From Planctomycetaceae bacterium (GTDB taxonomy: Bacteria; Planctomycetota; Planctomycetia; Pirellulales; Pirellulaceae), in the NCBI GenBank assembly GCA_018658605.1, contig JABHUV010000187.1, positions 1 to 21,472 of the forward strand: 21,472 bases of DNA, given 5' to 3'. Under the pieces are notes generated by a model. It was not told the origin of the DNA, ran no database searches, and saw only the letters and a program-made list of their open reading frames with translations. Shown piece after piece: positions 6,607 to 14,827 of the stretch (position 1 is the stretch's first letter; every line of letters begins with the position of its first letter). Both the position numbers and the translations under genes were made by a program.

Positions 6607-8928
6607 TCAGGAGATCTGATTCTGCCCTTTGTTGTCCGCCTGCGCAAGTGTGATTGGCCAACCAGAAAACTGATTGCCCGGACTTCCATCAGTGGGATCC
6701 ACGTTAAACCGAAAGGCGTCTAGCGTGTACGTTTTCTTCTCCGTGTCGATCGTCACGAAGCCAAATCCACTCCCTTTCTGATGTGCGCGTTCATACCGAG
6801 GCCGCTTAGTTGCGACTTCAGGATTACCCGTGGCATAAACATATACCTTGTTTCCAAAACCATCGAGGTACTCACCGGTATGTGCCAGGCCATGTTGGGG
6901 CCTATTTTGATGAGGCATTCCGACATCGTCTGGTCGCCACCAGCGTGGATAACCGGCACCAATTGCAGGGGTGCAAAAAGACCAATTGCTATCGCGTTGT
7001 TTGGCGACGCCATATTGGCAGAGGGATGCCAGATGTTGATCACCGTTGATATGCAGAGCCATAGATCCTCTAATAATATTAATGGCTCGATTTCGAGCAG
7101 TTTGCGGCCAAGCTCCGGAATCCAAGTCGGCTTTCAAGTATCCGTTAAAATTACCGTGGTGCGTCGCCACACCCGCGAAAACGGTCTGACTTAGGAGCAC
7201 CTTCATCGTGTGCCCTCGCCAATCCTTGCTCCACGCCCTGAGAAAATCTTCCTGACGCTCACCTAGAAGAACCAATCCTGGTTTATCAAGAACTGAGGTA
7301 TCAAAAGTTTTGTCTCGCACGTGATCCGCACGTCCCGAACCGGTCTCGACTCGCTCGGGTCCACTCTTCCATTGGCGGTCGCCCAGAATGGCAAAACTTA
7401 CGCTCCCATAAACCATGTCGCCGAAATAGACACTAATATTCTGTTCAACAGGCTGCGGGTCATAAAAGTCTGGATGGTGGCTACAATTGGTTTTGTGCAC
7501 CACGTTGACCATGCGGGCCGGTTCCCGATAGCCACCTTTGGAGGAAGCACCTTTTTCCAGATCCTTCATTGCTGTGCCGGATTCACCCCAAATATTTCCT
7601 TGAAAGACGTCATGATCGTCTGGGATACAGATTGTTGGTGCGTCCTTCATAGATTCACGGAAGGACCAACCAAATTGGTAGAACTTGCGAAGGTAATTAA
7701 GAATTGCCGGATCCGCAGGGTCTCGAATTATGCCAAATCCACCGTGCCCTTCGTACAACTGGTCCCCAGAAAAATAAATCATATCTGGTTTCATCTTAAC
7801 CACGTTATTGGCGACCGGCTCATAAGGAAAAGCATAGTCGTTCTGGCAAGTGAGCGCGGCCAATCGCAACGGACGTCCGTCTGGATTCGAGCGAATCGTA
7901 CCGTGCCAATGGTCAGGGGCCGACGAGCCGTCCTTGAAAGCCTGTTCGTAAATTACGCGGTAGGGCGTTGTCTGCGTCTCATTCCAGTTAGCTATGCGGA
8001 AAGTGGCCGTCCAGGCCTCCTGATCTAGCGAAGCCTTGCCCATCGTCGTCCACTCGCCCTGCCGTTTTATTTGGAGTTCCACCTCGTGCTTGTCAGCGTT
8101 TCCCAGTGGCCCCGTAAGTGCGGTCAACTTGAGAACAAAGCCATCCTTGCCACGTGAATCACTCAACGAGTACATCGTCCAGAGTAGCGGACCAAAAGTT
8201 TGTTTTGTTCGATGTGCAATAGCCGTGCCACCGATCTTCCAATTTCGAAAACGGTAACCTGGTGTGGGAACGCGACGTTGGGCACCTTGGTACTGGCTAA
8301 CCACCGCGATATTCCCCCTTACCTTTTCCAAAGGAACTGACTGCTGAACGATTCCAAGTTGTCTACCGTTGGCAGGATCGCGTGCCGTCAACGTCAGTGC
8401 GCAGGTTTTTCCCTGCGGTCTTCCTTGTAGTTTCAGCAGCACGTGTGAATTATCGAGATTGGCGGTCAGTGGTGCGCGGGACTCGCCCAATATCAGATTA
8501 TTCCCATGTAGGCCAGCATTCAAACCATTTTTGGCAAAGCAATTTGAACGGTACTCGTTTAGGTCACTTCGAATTCCGACTCGGAATCCGGCACCACCGT
8601 CGTTTTCGATTGCCGATGACTGCGACAATTCGATAGACATTGCGAAAGGCGACCCAGGATCAGTCAGTTGTCGCGTGACCGAATGGATGCTACGATCGGC
8701 GGCGGTGGTCTGGCATTGAACCCATCCATCTTGGATCCGCCAATCCTCCATCGGATTGCTCCAGAATTCCCCTCCAATCCAGACACGGTTGTGCGTTTGA
8801 TCCCACTGTTCGATACGTTTTAATGTCTCGTCAATATTGGCCGCGCGGCCACGCTTGCGGCCCAGACCTAGAAATGCCCCCAACGCCAATACAACGACAA
8901 CAAACCGACGTGTTACTTTTTCAATCAC
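6607..8928 (-). CDS. Secreted PhoD-like phosphatase (metallophosphoesterase)
   Basis: An upstream ATG at 8985 is in frame, but the GTG at 8928 is chosen because AGCGAGG sits just before it and it opens a signal sequence (MIEKVTRRFVVVVLALGAFLGLG). The 773-residue protein has an N-terminal region of about 370 residues rich in beta structure, including a lectin/laminin-like fold around IGGEFWSNPMEDWRIQDGWVQC. A PhoD-type metallophosphoesterase domain follows. Metal-site motifs are SGDQLYE (Asp389), PDDHDVF (residues 436-442) and HINGDQH (residues 626-632), ending at FNVDPTDGSPGNQFSGWP. The family hydrolyses phosphomonoesters or diesters outside the cytoplasm with metal ions. The gene is 168 bases downstream of the thioredoxin-like gene and its stop lies 8 bases from the convergent sulfatase remnant. 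Confidence 0.88.
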   Translation of the reverse strand: MIEKVTRRFVVVVLALGAFLGLGRKRGRAANIDETLKRIEQWDQTHNRVWIGGEFWSNPMEDWRIQDGWVQCQTTAADRSIHSVTRQLTDPGSPFAMSIELSQSSAIENDGGAGFRVGIRSDLNEYRSNCFAKNGLNAGLHGNNLILGESRAPLTANLDNSHVLLKLQGRPQGKTCALTLTARDPANGRQLGIVQQSVPLEKVRGNIAVVSQYQGAQRRVPTPGYRFRNWKIGGTAIAHRTKQTFGPLLWTMYSLSDSRGKDGFVLKLTALTGPLGNADKHEVELQIKRQGEWTTMGKASLDQEAWTATFRIANWNETQTTPYRVIYEQAFKDGSSAPDHWHGTIRSNPDGRPLRLAALTCQNDYAFPYEPVANNVVKMKPDMIYFSGDQLYEGHGGFGIIRDPADPAILNYLRKFYQFGWSFRESMKDAPTICIPDDHDVFQGNIWGESGTAMKDLEKGASSKGGYREPARMVNVVHKTNCSHHPDFYDPQPVEQNISVYFGDMVYGSVSFAILGDRQWKSGPERVETGSGRADHVRDKTFDTSVLDKPGLVLLGERQEDFLRAWSKDWRGHTMKVLLSQTVFAGVATHHGNFNGYLKADLDSGAWPQTARNRAINIIRGSMALHINGDQHLASLCQYGVAKQRDSNWSFCTPAIGAGYPRWWRPDDVGMPHQNRPQHGLAHTGEYLDGFGNKVYVYATGNPEVATKRPRYERAHQKGSGFGFVTIDTEKKTYTLDAFRFNVDPTDGSPGNQFSGWPITLAQADNKGQNQIS

Positions 8929-9096
8929 GATATCCTCGCTAAATAAAATACATGCCCCGCACGCTTCATTCAAAGAATCCGCCAATAGACCCTAGAATGG
9001 GACATTATATTAATCAAAACTTTCGTATCTCGATCATTGTTTTCGCTGTGAGTAGCAGGCGGGCTTTACGTTTCTAAAGTACGAATTTCAATTGAA

Positions 9097-9450
9097 CTAA
9101 TGAGGTAGGTTAATGACTCTTCGCATCCGATTGATGAGTCGCTGAATGCCCGAGCCGAAAAACTCCTTCTTTCGATCGCCGTCCACATAAACGATTGTGA
9201 AGGGTAAATCCGTTACGTCCGCAAGCCATGTGTTGGCTTTTTTGAATGCTGCCAAGCCTCCAAGATCAAGATCAATTTTCCCGAAACGCACGTTTGTCCA
9301 TTCAGCATCGTCGCGGAGAAAGGACTCAATTTCCGACGTCCACGCCGCGCACGATTCACAATCAGACTTGCCCAGAATCAACACCGCTGCTGTTGAACTG
9401 AGGAAATCCTGCCACGTTTCTCGGTCAAGTAATTCTAGTCGGCTACACAT
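9097..9450 (-). CDS. Thioredoxin-like protein with CxxC motif
   Basis: The in-frame ATG at 9450 is preferred over one at 9498, because the latter lies inside the upstream peroxiredoxin, whose stop is five bases before 9450. The 117-residue product has a thioredoxin-like layout: helix ETWQDFLSST, strand AAVLILGKSD, then Cys31-Glu-Ser-Cys34 at the start of the next helix. This is followed by VRFGKIDLDL, the cis-Pro-like TDLPFTIVYVDG, and a final amphipathic helix. It has no signal peptide, so it probably acts in the cytoplasm. The spacing suggests co-translation with the peroxiredoxin, and its likely job is to reduce that enzyme or carry thiol electrons to it. The partnership is inferred from order only. 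Confidence 0.82.
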   Translation of the reverse strand: MCSRLELLDRETWQDFLSSTAAVLILGKSDCESCAAWTSEIESFLRDDAEWTNVRFGKIDLDLGGLAAFKKANTWLADVTDLPFTIVYVDGDRKKEFFGSGIQRLINRMRRVINLPH

Positions 9451-9455
9451 TGTCG

Positions 9456-9980
9456 CTAGGCCACAAATTCGTCGCCGCTTTTCCAGTCCGCACCGCAAAG
9501 TCCGCCGCTTTGTAGTGCTTGGACGGTTCGCAACACTTCTTGGGGACTCCGACCAGCGCTTAGGTCGCTGACCGTTGTCGATCGTACGGTTCCTTGGTCA
9601 TCCACAATTATCGTTCCGCGGTAGGAGACACCTAAGTCGTCCTTAAGAACCCCAAACGCTTTACTGAGGGAGTGATTTGTATCGGCGACAACGGGATGGG
9701 TGATCTCGTCTGGGAAGACCTCGCGATCTGCGAACCAGGCGCCGTGACTATAGAATGAATCGGTGCTGACACCGATGAGAGAAACTTCATCGTCTTCGAA
9801 ATCTTCCAACAACTGCTGGAATCCATTAATTTCCGTCGGTCATATGAAAGTAAAATCCAAAGGGTAGAAATACAAAACGTACCATTTGCCGTTAAGTTCT
9901 CCGCTGCTCAGGTCTACCTGCTCACCTTTGAGATATGCGGGTGCGGTCCATTCGGGTGCGGGTTGGCCAACAAGACTCAT
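9456..9980 (-). CDS. AhpC-like 2-Cys peroxiredoxin with in-frame TGA at the peroxidatic position (candidate selenoprotein)
   Basis: The ATG at 9980 follows a strong AAAGGAG site and gives 174 residues if TGA (9840-9842) is read through. The product starts MSLVGQPAPEWTAPAY. The active-site motif PxxxTxxC appears as Pro40-LDF-Thr44-FI-X47-PTEI, where X47, the peroxidatic cysteine in all AhpC/Prx1 enzymes, is TGA. Everything else of the family is intact: VSLIGVSTDSFYSHGAW, THPVVADTN, conserved Arg120 in SYRGTIIVD, and the resolving Cys162 in GLCGADWKSGDEF. TGA is an ordinary stop for neighbouring genes (for example at 1517 and 2167), so code change is unlikely. A single-base nonsense change (TGT/TGC to TGA) is the alternative, but its falling exactly on this codon, plus a hairpin 6 bases downstream, favours selenocysteine. 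The enzyme would reduce H2O2 or organic peroxides. Confidence 0.8.
9798..9833 (-). promoter_or_regulatory. SECIS-like hairpin downstream of the TGA codon
   Basis: On the minus strand, TTCCAGC and GTTGGAA pair (six Watson-Crick pairs and one G-U) around an AGTT loop (9811-9814); a lower helix GAAAT/ATTTC closes it across an unequal internal loop. The loop starts 25 bases after the TGA and has G in its first two positions, as I recall for bacterial SECIS elements. It lies in coding sequence, so chance pairing is possible. Confidence 0.5.
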
Positions 9981-9986
9981 TAGATT

Positions 9987-9993
9987 CTCCTTT
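9987..9993 (-). promoter_or_regulatory. Ribosome binding site of the peroxiredoxin gene
   Basis: AAAGGAG lies six bases before the ATG at 9980. This is one of the best Shine-Dalgarno sites in the window. It fixes the start of the peroxiredoxin upstream of the in-frame TGA, which makes an independent start after the TGA less likely. Confidence 0.8.
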
Positions 9994-10130
9994 GGTTGTT
10001 GTTGTGATGTTTATCTTCATGATAAGTGTTTCGGAATGATATCATAACGCAAGATTCACAAGAGCGGTAGCGGTCAGACGCGCCGATGTGGGGTTTGATT
10101 TTGCGTGACGTGACGATCGATTTGCAGAAG

Positions 10131-11609
10131 TTATGGAATCAGTTCTGTTGGGGGAAAACGTTTCCGACTGTCACTGTCCACCGGCTTACCGGATCGCATG
10201 CTCCACCACTGATCGGCACGCTCGACATCGTAACTAGGGTTCACGATAGGGATCCGTGCACCGACCGATATTCGCCATTGGGCGAGTTTTTTTCTGAGGT
10301 CGGAGGTGCGGCCGGGGAACATTTCCTTGACGTTACGGCTCTCTCCCAGGTCAATGTTTAGACGATACAACTCCACGTCGCCTGTTCCATCGAGATATTC
10401 GATAAGTTTCCAGTCACGTTCGCGGATGCTGCTCGCGGGTCGGTCGTGATGGTAATGGGGGTAGTGCCAATGCAGTGCGCTTCGGTTCACTTGGGCGCTC
10501 GGAGCGTGTAGAAGGGGAAGTAAGCTCAAGCCGTCTATGGGTTGGTTGGTTGGTAATTTGGCGCCAGCCAGTTCGGCAATTGTTGGGTAAAAATCGTAAC
10601 TAATTGTAGGTTCGGCGCAAACGGTATTCGCACCCGTCAAAGGTGGATATTTGATAATTAAGGGTACGCGAACCCCACCCTCATGCAACGATCCCTTCTC
10701 GCCTTTTAGTGGCGCCATGCTGGCTACGATGTCATCCGTTTGCTCGCGGTAATCGTAGCGGCGTTGCAGTCCTCCATTATCAGACGTGAATATAATCATG
10801 GTGTTATCTGTTAATCCGTTATCTTCAACGGCGTCGATCAGCCTGCCTACCATGTCATCACAGTGTTCGATCATAGCGGCATAAACCGGATGGGGTAACT
10901 GCCGTTTTTGATCTAACTGTTTTTGTTGGTATTTAGCAACTTTTGTGGACATGGCGCCCAAGGGAATATGGACTGCAAATGGTGACAGCATCAGAAAAAA
11001 TGGCTTGTCAGTGTTGGCATTAATGAAGTCAACGCAAATTTCACTCTCAAACTCTGTTCTATATTCATCGGTATTGGGTTTTCGCACGGAATCACCCAAA
11101 ACTCGAAATTTCCCAGGCAGATGAGGGCCCGCAACCACGGCGGACAGGCCATAACCCTGCCTGTCGGGCTGAAAAGAAGGGCTATTACCAAGATGCCATT
11201 TCCCAACATACCCGCATTCATATCCGCTTGAAGCTAAAGTTTCCGCGATGGTTACGGTATCGAGTGGCAACGCCATTGTTGTTTGTGGCGTAATGACACG
11301 TTCAAAGGGCCGCCAATGCCCTGGAATATGCGCGGTAATTCCGATACGCGCCTGATTTTGTCCCGATTGCACGGCACAACGGGTGGGCGAACAGACGGCC
11401 CCCGCAGCGTAAAAGTCAGTAAATCGTAGGCCTTCTGCCGCGAGCTGATCAATTCGGGGTGTATCGACGAAGTCATTACCATAACAGCCGATATCCGCCC
11501 AACCGAGGTCATCGATAAAGATGAGGATAATATTAGGTTTAGCGGCTAATACGGGCCTTGTTCCCGTCAGGCCAAGCGCAAAAAGACAAATAAATAGGGC
11601 ACGTGCCAT
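10131..11609 (-). CDS. Secreted formylglycine-dependent sulfatase (S1 family)
   Basis: The ATG at 11609 is chosen because it opens a signal peptide (MARALFICLFALGLTGTRPVLA) and lies 13 bases after the upstream gene; the frame itself is open to 11690. The 492-residue protein shows the metal-binding Asp33-Asp34 (IFIDDLGWADIG), the formylglycine site Cys73-SPTR, GKWHLGN, and the C-terminal blocks SDNGG, GGVRVPLIIKYP and ELYRLNIDLGES. All catalytic landmarks appear present, so it should be active if a formylglycine-generating enzyme exists elsewhere. It removes sulfate esters from an exported substrate, most likely a sulfated polysaccharide. It is the second gene of a minus-strand operon with the heme-binding propeller protein. 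Confidence 0.93.
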   Translation of the reverse strand: MARALFICLFALGLTGTRPVLAAKPNIILIFIDDLGWADIGCYGNDFVDTPRIDQLAAEGLRFTDFYAAGAVCSPTRCAVQSGQNQARIGITAHIPGHWRPFERVITPQTTMALPLDTVTIAETLASSGYECGYVGKWHLGNSPSFQPDRQGYGLSAVVAGPHLPGKFRVLGDSVRKPNTDEYRTEFESEICVDFINANTDKPFFLMLSPFAVHIPLGAMSTKVAKYQQKQLDQKRQLPHPVYAAMIEHCDDMVGRLIDAVEDNGLTDNTMIIFTSDNGGLQRRYDYREQTDDIVASMAPLKGEKGSLHEGGVRVPLIIKYPPLTGANTVCAEPTISYDFYPTIAELAGAKLPTNQPIDGLSLLPLLHAPSAQVNRSALHWHYPHYHHDRPASSIRERDWKLIEYLDGTGDVELYRLNIDLGESRNVKEMFPGRTSDLRKKLAQWRISVGARIPIVNPSYDVERADQWWSMRSGKPVDSDSRKRFPPTELIP

Positions 11610-11622
11610 AGGATACAATTCA

Positions 11623-14229
11623 TTATTTAAACAGTTTATGTTTCGAATCACCCGCACTGATGACATACGCCACAAGATCCAGTATTTCATCGCGAGTCAT
11701 TTTCGCCAGGAGCCCTTTTGGCATTGGAGAGACCTTTGAAATATTGATTTCATCAATTTGATTGCGATTCAGCCGAACTTGTTGGTTGGGGTTGGTAAGG
11801 TCGGTGTTGAGCATCAGGCTATCGCCATTAAGATTTACCACCACTCCGGTGTGAATGACCCCCGCATCCGTAATAACAACAACCGCAGAGAATTGTTCGT
11901 TGATGACCTTACTCGGGTTAATGATTTGGTCAAGTAAGTCATGAGGAGAATACCGTCGCCCGGCGGATGTCAGGTCTGGCCCGGTGATACCACCTTGATT
12001 ATTAAATCGGTGACAGGCATAACACGCCGCGGCAGCAAACATTCGTTTGCCGTTTTGATAATTGCGTGCTTTTAGATCTGAATTAGCCGCCGCAGACAGC
12101 GTGTCAAGACTCCAGTCCTGGGTCTCTCGACCCTCGAAAATCGCTCCTAAGTTATCAATCACGGATTTGCGTACTGGCTTGGTCGCCAGCAAATCTGCAA
12201 GCAATGTTTTGGATTCTGGATCCAGGGACGCGACAGCGTCATCCCTTATGAATTTCAGGAAAATATCGAAACTCGCCCCGCCGCGGTAACTGTCAGCTTT
12301 GAGAAACCAGTTAAAGTACTGAGTGCGTAATTCGGTGTTCCATCCTGTTTGTAGCACACGTAGCGAACGAGCATATTGCAGTTGTTCTTCTTGTGTCGAC
12401 GCGTTTTCGATTAAAGCCATAGTTTTGGCGGCCACAGTGGGAGATTCCAACCAGGCTAACGTTTCACATAGGAGCCAATTCTCCTCGAACGTATCTGCGG
12501 GGAAAAGAGGATCTAGTTTTTGGTTCAATTTGGCAACGATTGCTTGATCGGGACGACCAAAACGAACCAGCGTAATCTGTAAGGTACGTACAAGGGTTAA
12601 ATGTTGGGCGGGTTTCAACTTCGCGGTATTTACGGCCAGTAGTGCGTTGATCAATCTTCGACCCATGGACTCATCCACGGGAGGGGATTGATCCGTTCGA
12701 TGCTGTGGACAAATTCCCGTCATGCGACACAGTGCCAGTAAGGCCTCAACTTGAGTGTTCGGATTGCGGTCCCCCAATGCTCGGTCAGCCCATTGCTCCG
12801 TTGGCTGGTGTTCGACAGCCATACGAGCCGCCCAGCGGATTAATCGATCTTGGTGATCTAATAGGGGCCACGCAGCGTCTAAGGCACGAGGGTTTGGTTC
12901 CCCATGAAATGACTCAAGAAGATGCCGCGTTTCTCTGTCAGAAGTGGCGGACGGCTTTGCCGATACGGCGACCGTGGAGTCCTTTCCAACGTATGTTACT
13001 CGATAAAGGCCGGACTGCACTCGCCGTCCGCCGATGGTAAAGTACATTGCACCATCACCGGGGTGAATCATCGCATCTGTGATAGGAAGCGGCGCGCCTG
13101 TTACAAATTCTTCCTTTGTGGCAGTGTAACCCGACCCATCAGCTTTCAGGTGAACCGCATAAAGCTTGCCCCAACTCCAGTCTAACGCATACAACGCGTT
13201 TTGGTATTTGGCAGGGAATTTCGCGCCGTAGCCGAAGGTCATCCCGGTCGGGGACCCGGGACCGATGTCCAAAATACCAGGTAGGTTATCGGGATAGAAA
13301 ACGGGACGTTTTCCCGCACCGTTACGCCAACCGAATTCCGCTCCACTGGTCACCAGACAGATACGTGTCGGTCTGTACCACGGTGTATTGAAATCGTATT
13401 CCATATCAGCGTCGTAGGTAAATAGTTCACCATCACGGTTGACCGCACCTCCGAAGATATTGCGAAACCCGGACGCGTACGCCTCGAATTGCTTACCGTC
13501 GGGAGAGACTTTATAGACAATACCGCCAGGTGCGAGAACGCCGCGATTATGACCCCGGCCGTCGGGCATGCTGGGTAGCAAGTGATCTTCGCCCCAAACC
13601 TGAGTCACGGGTGACGTGGGTTCAATGACCGGTGGTTTGGAATTGTTCCCCGTAATCAGAAAGAGCGATTTTCCATCCGGAGTAGGGACGACCGCGTGTA
13701 CGCCATGGTCGCCGCGGGATTTTACTTCCCGTAATAGATCAACTTTGTCGAGTTGATCATCTCCGGTACTGTCCGTGAGGCGATAGAGCCCACTGGATAT
13801 CTTTTGTTCATAGTCGTTCACACCGACATAGAGCGCATCGAATGCCCATACCATTCCATTGACGGCCCGGATAGGTGCTGGGACAGTTTCAATGCTTCCG
13901 GGATCCAGTGGAGAACCAGCTGCTGGCGGTTGCATGCGGTATAAGCCACCAAATTGATCGCTGACGATTATTCGCCCCTTGTTGTCGACGCACAAGTTAA
14001 CCCACGATCCCTGATCCTTGGAGGGAACGGAATACAATAGCTCCACTTTAAACCCAGGCGCCACCTTAATGTGACTGACGGGCGTTGCATTGTTCTGCCC
14101 AGTTTTGTCCTGACCTACCAAAGACGAAAAGCAAAGTAAATATACAAATATAACTAATAGTATGGGACTGCAGAGTCGCGAATTTGTCGTTGGTCGCTGA
14201 GTATTTGTCATGATGAAATTACGGTCCAT
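11623..14229 (-). CDS. PVC-type heme-binding protein: beta-propeller, HEAT-like repeats, C-terminal cytochrome c
   Basis: The 868-residue exported protein has its signal anchor at about residues 18-39 (LCSPILLVIFVYLLCFSSLVG). A second ATG at 14211 is equally possible; neither has a clear Shine-Dalgarno. Residues of about 55-415 form a sorbosone/glucose dehydrogenase-like propeller (HIKVAPGFKVELLY, GDHGVHAVVPTPDG, GPGSPTGMTFGYGAKFP, TDAMIHPGDGAMYF). About 430-700 is a helical HEAT-like region (LLDHQDRLIRWAARMAVEH). The C-terminus is a c-type cytochrome with Cys736-Tyr-Ala-Cys739-His740 and probable axial Met836 (SPMPKGLL). This architecture is characteristic of planctomycetes and is thought to pass electrons from oxidation of an extracellular substrate; the substrate is unknown. 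It leads an operon with the sulfatase. Confidence 0.9.
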   Translation of the reverse strand: MDRNFIMTNTQRPTTNSRLCSPILLVIFVYLLCFSSLVGQDKTGQNNATPVSHIKVAPGFKVELLYSVPSKDQGSWVNLCVDNKGRIIVSDQFGGLYRMQPPAAGSPLDPGSIETVPAPIRAVNGMVWAFDALYVGVNDYEQKISSGLYRLTDSTGDDQLDKVDLLREVKSRGDHGVHAVVPTPDGKSLFLITGNNSKPPVIEPTSPVTQVWGEDHLLPSMPDGRGHNRGVLAPGGIVYKVSPDGKQFEAYASGFRNIFGGAVNRDGELFTYDADMEYDFNTPWYRPTRICLVTSGAEFGWRNGAGKRPVFYPDNLPGILDIGPGSPTGMTFGYGAKFPAKYQNALYALDWSWGKLYAVHLKADGSGYTATKEEFVTGAPLPITDAMIHPGDGAMYFTIGGRRVQSGLYRVTYVGKDSTVAVSAKPSATSDRETRHLLESFHGEPNPRALDAAWPLLDHQDRLIRWAARMAVEHQPTEQWADRALGDRNPNTQVEALLALCRMTGICPQHRTDQSPPVDESMGRRLINALLAVNTAKLKPAQHLTLVRTLQITLVRFGRPDQAIVAKLNQKLDPLFPADTFEENWLLCETLAWLESPTVAAKTMALIENASTQEEQLQYARSLRVLQTGWNTELRTQYFNWFLKADSYRGGASFDIFLKFIRDDAVASLDPESKTLLADLLATKPVRKSVIDNLGAIFEGRETQDWSLDTLSAAANSDLKARNYQNGKRMFAAAACYACHRFNNQGGITGPDLTSAGRRYSPHDLLDQIINPSKVINEQFSAVVVITDAGVIHTGVVVNLNGDSLMLNTDLTNPNQQVRLNRNQIDEINISKVSPMPKGLLAKMTRDEILDLVAYVISAGDSKHKLFK

Positions 14230-14827
14230 ATTATTTGCGGATTGTTAAGGTGATTCGATATCTGGCATTTAATAAACAAGTGGTCAAGCAATTTTATAAC
14301 ATATTTAAGACGATTTAACGACACACCCTTGAGCATCTCGTCTGCATACAGCAGATACTGTTTCCAATAACAATACTGTTTAGCCACCATCAATACCAAC
14401 TGCGACACCCGATAGCCAATACAACACAATTGATTGAAACGCGATCGGGAAAATATCCGGATAGAACAAATAAGGAGTCTGCCACGGAAAGAACCGTGAC
14501 AAATAATATCAAGATGTAAGACGGACGCATCCAATGCATGTTTCCTATAGAATCGTCAAGGCAACACATATAATCTAGTACGATGTGTGAGGCCGATTGA
14601 AATATCAAATGTACGGCAATCATTGCCATCAAACCGCGTCTTTAACGGGAGTTGTGACTGGTATTTGCCATGCGCAGAAAAGGTTGACGATTGGAGACCG
14701 CTCGGTTATTTCTATAGCATGAGGGCGCGTTATTGTTTTATAATGCCTTCAGTGTGAACGCCGCATCTAGTGACGTTTGTTTTTGAAAAAATTAGACCCT
14801 GAGTCTCCGGCCTTCAAAGTTCAATAA
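14230..14827 (+). other. Divergent intergenic region
   Basis: About 600 bases separate two divergent secreted-protein operons, so promoters for both should lie here. A TATAAT is at 14739-14744. A small hairpin CACGG/CCGTG spans 14483-14498. A minus-strand open frame at 14390-14632 encodes hydrophobic stretches, but it has no recognised family or ribosome binding site, so I do not call a gene. Confidence 0.6.
14739..14744 (+). promoter_or_regulatory. Possible -10 box for the DUF1549/DUF1501 operon
   Basis: An exact TATAAT lies 84 bases before the ATG at 14828. No clear -35 sequence is at the expected spacing; TTGACG at about 14682 is too far away. Tentative. Confidence 0.3.

Noticed and set aside
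7321..8028. 235-residue open frame on the plus strand
   Set aside because: It lies wholly antisense to the PhoD-like phosphatase, and its translation shows no recognisable motif.
9456..9812. Separate 118-residue protein starting at TTG after the TGA
   Set aside because: The start has no ribosome binding site and would lack the peroxiredoxin active site; the segment is better explained as the continuation of the gene starting at 9980.
14390..14632. 80-residue minus-strand frame with hydrophobic stretches in the divergent gap
   Set aside because: It could be a small membrane protein or a relic, but there is no ribosome binding site, no family resemblance, and a frame that breaks off in unrelated sequence.
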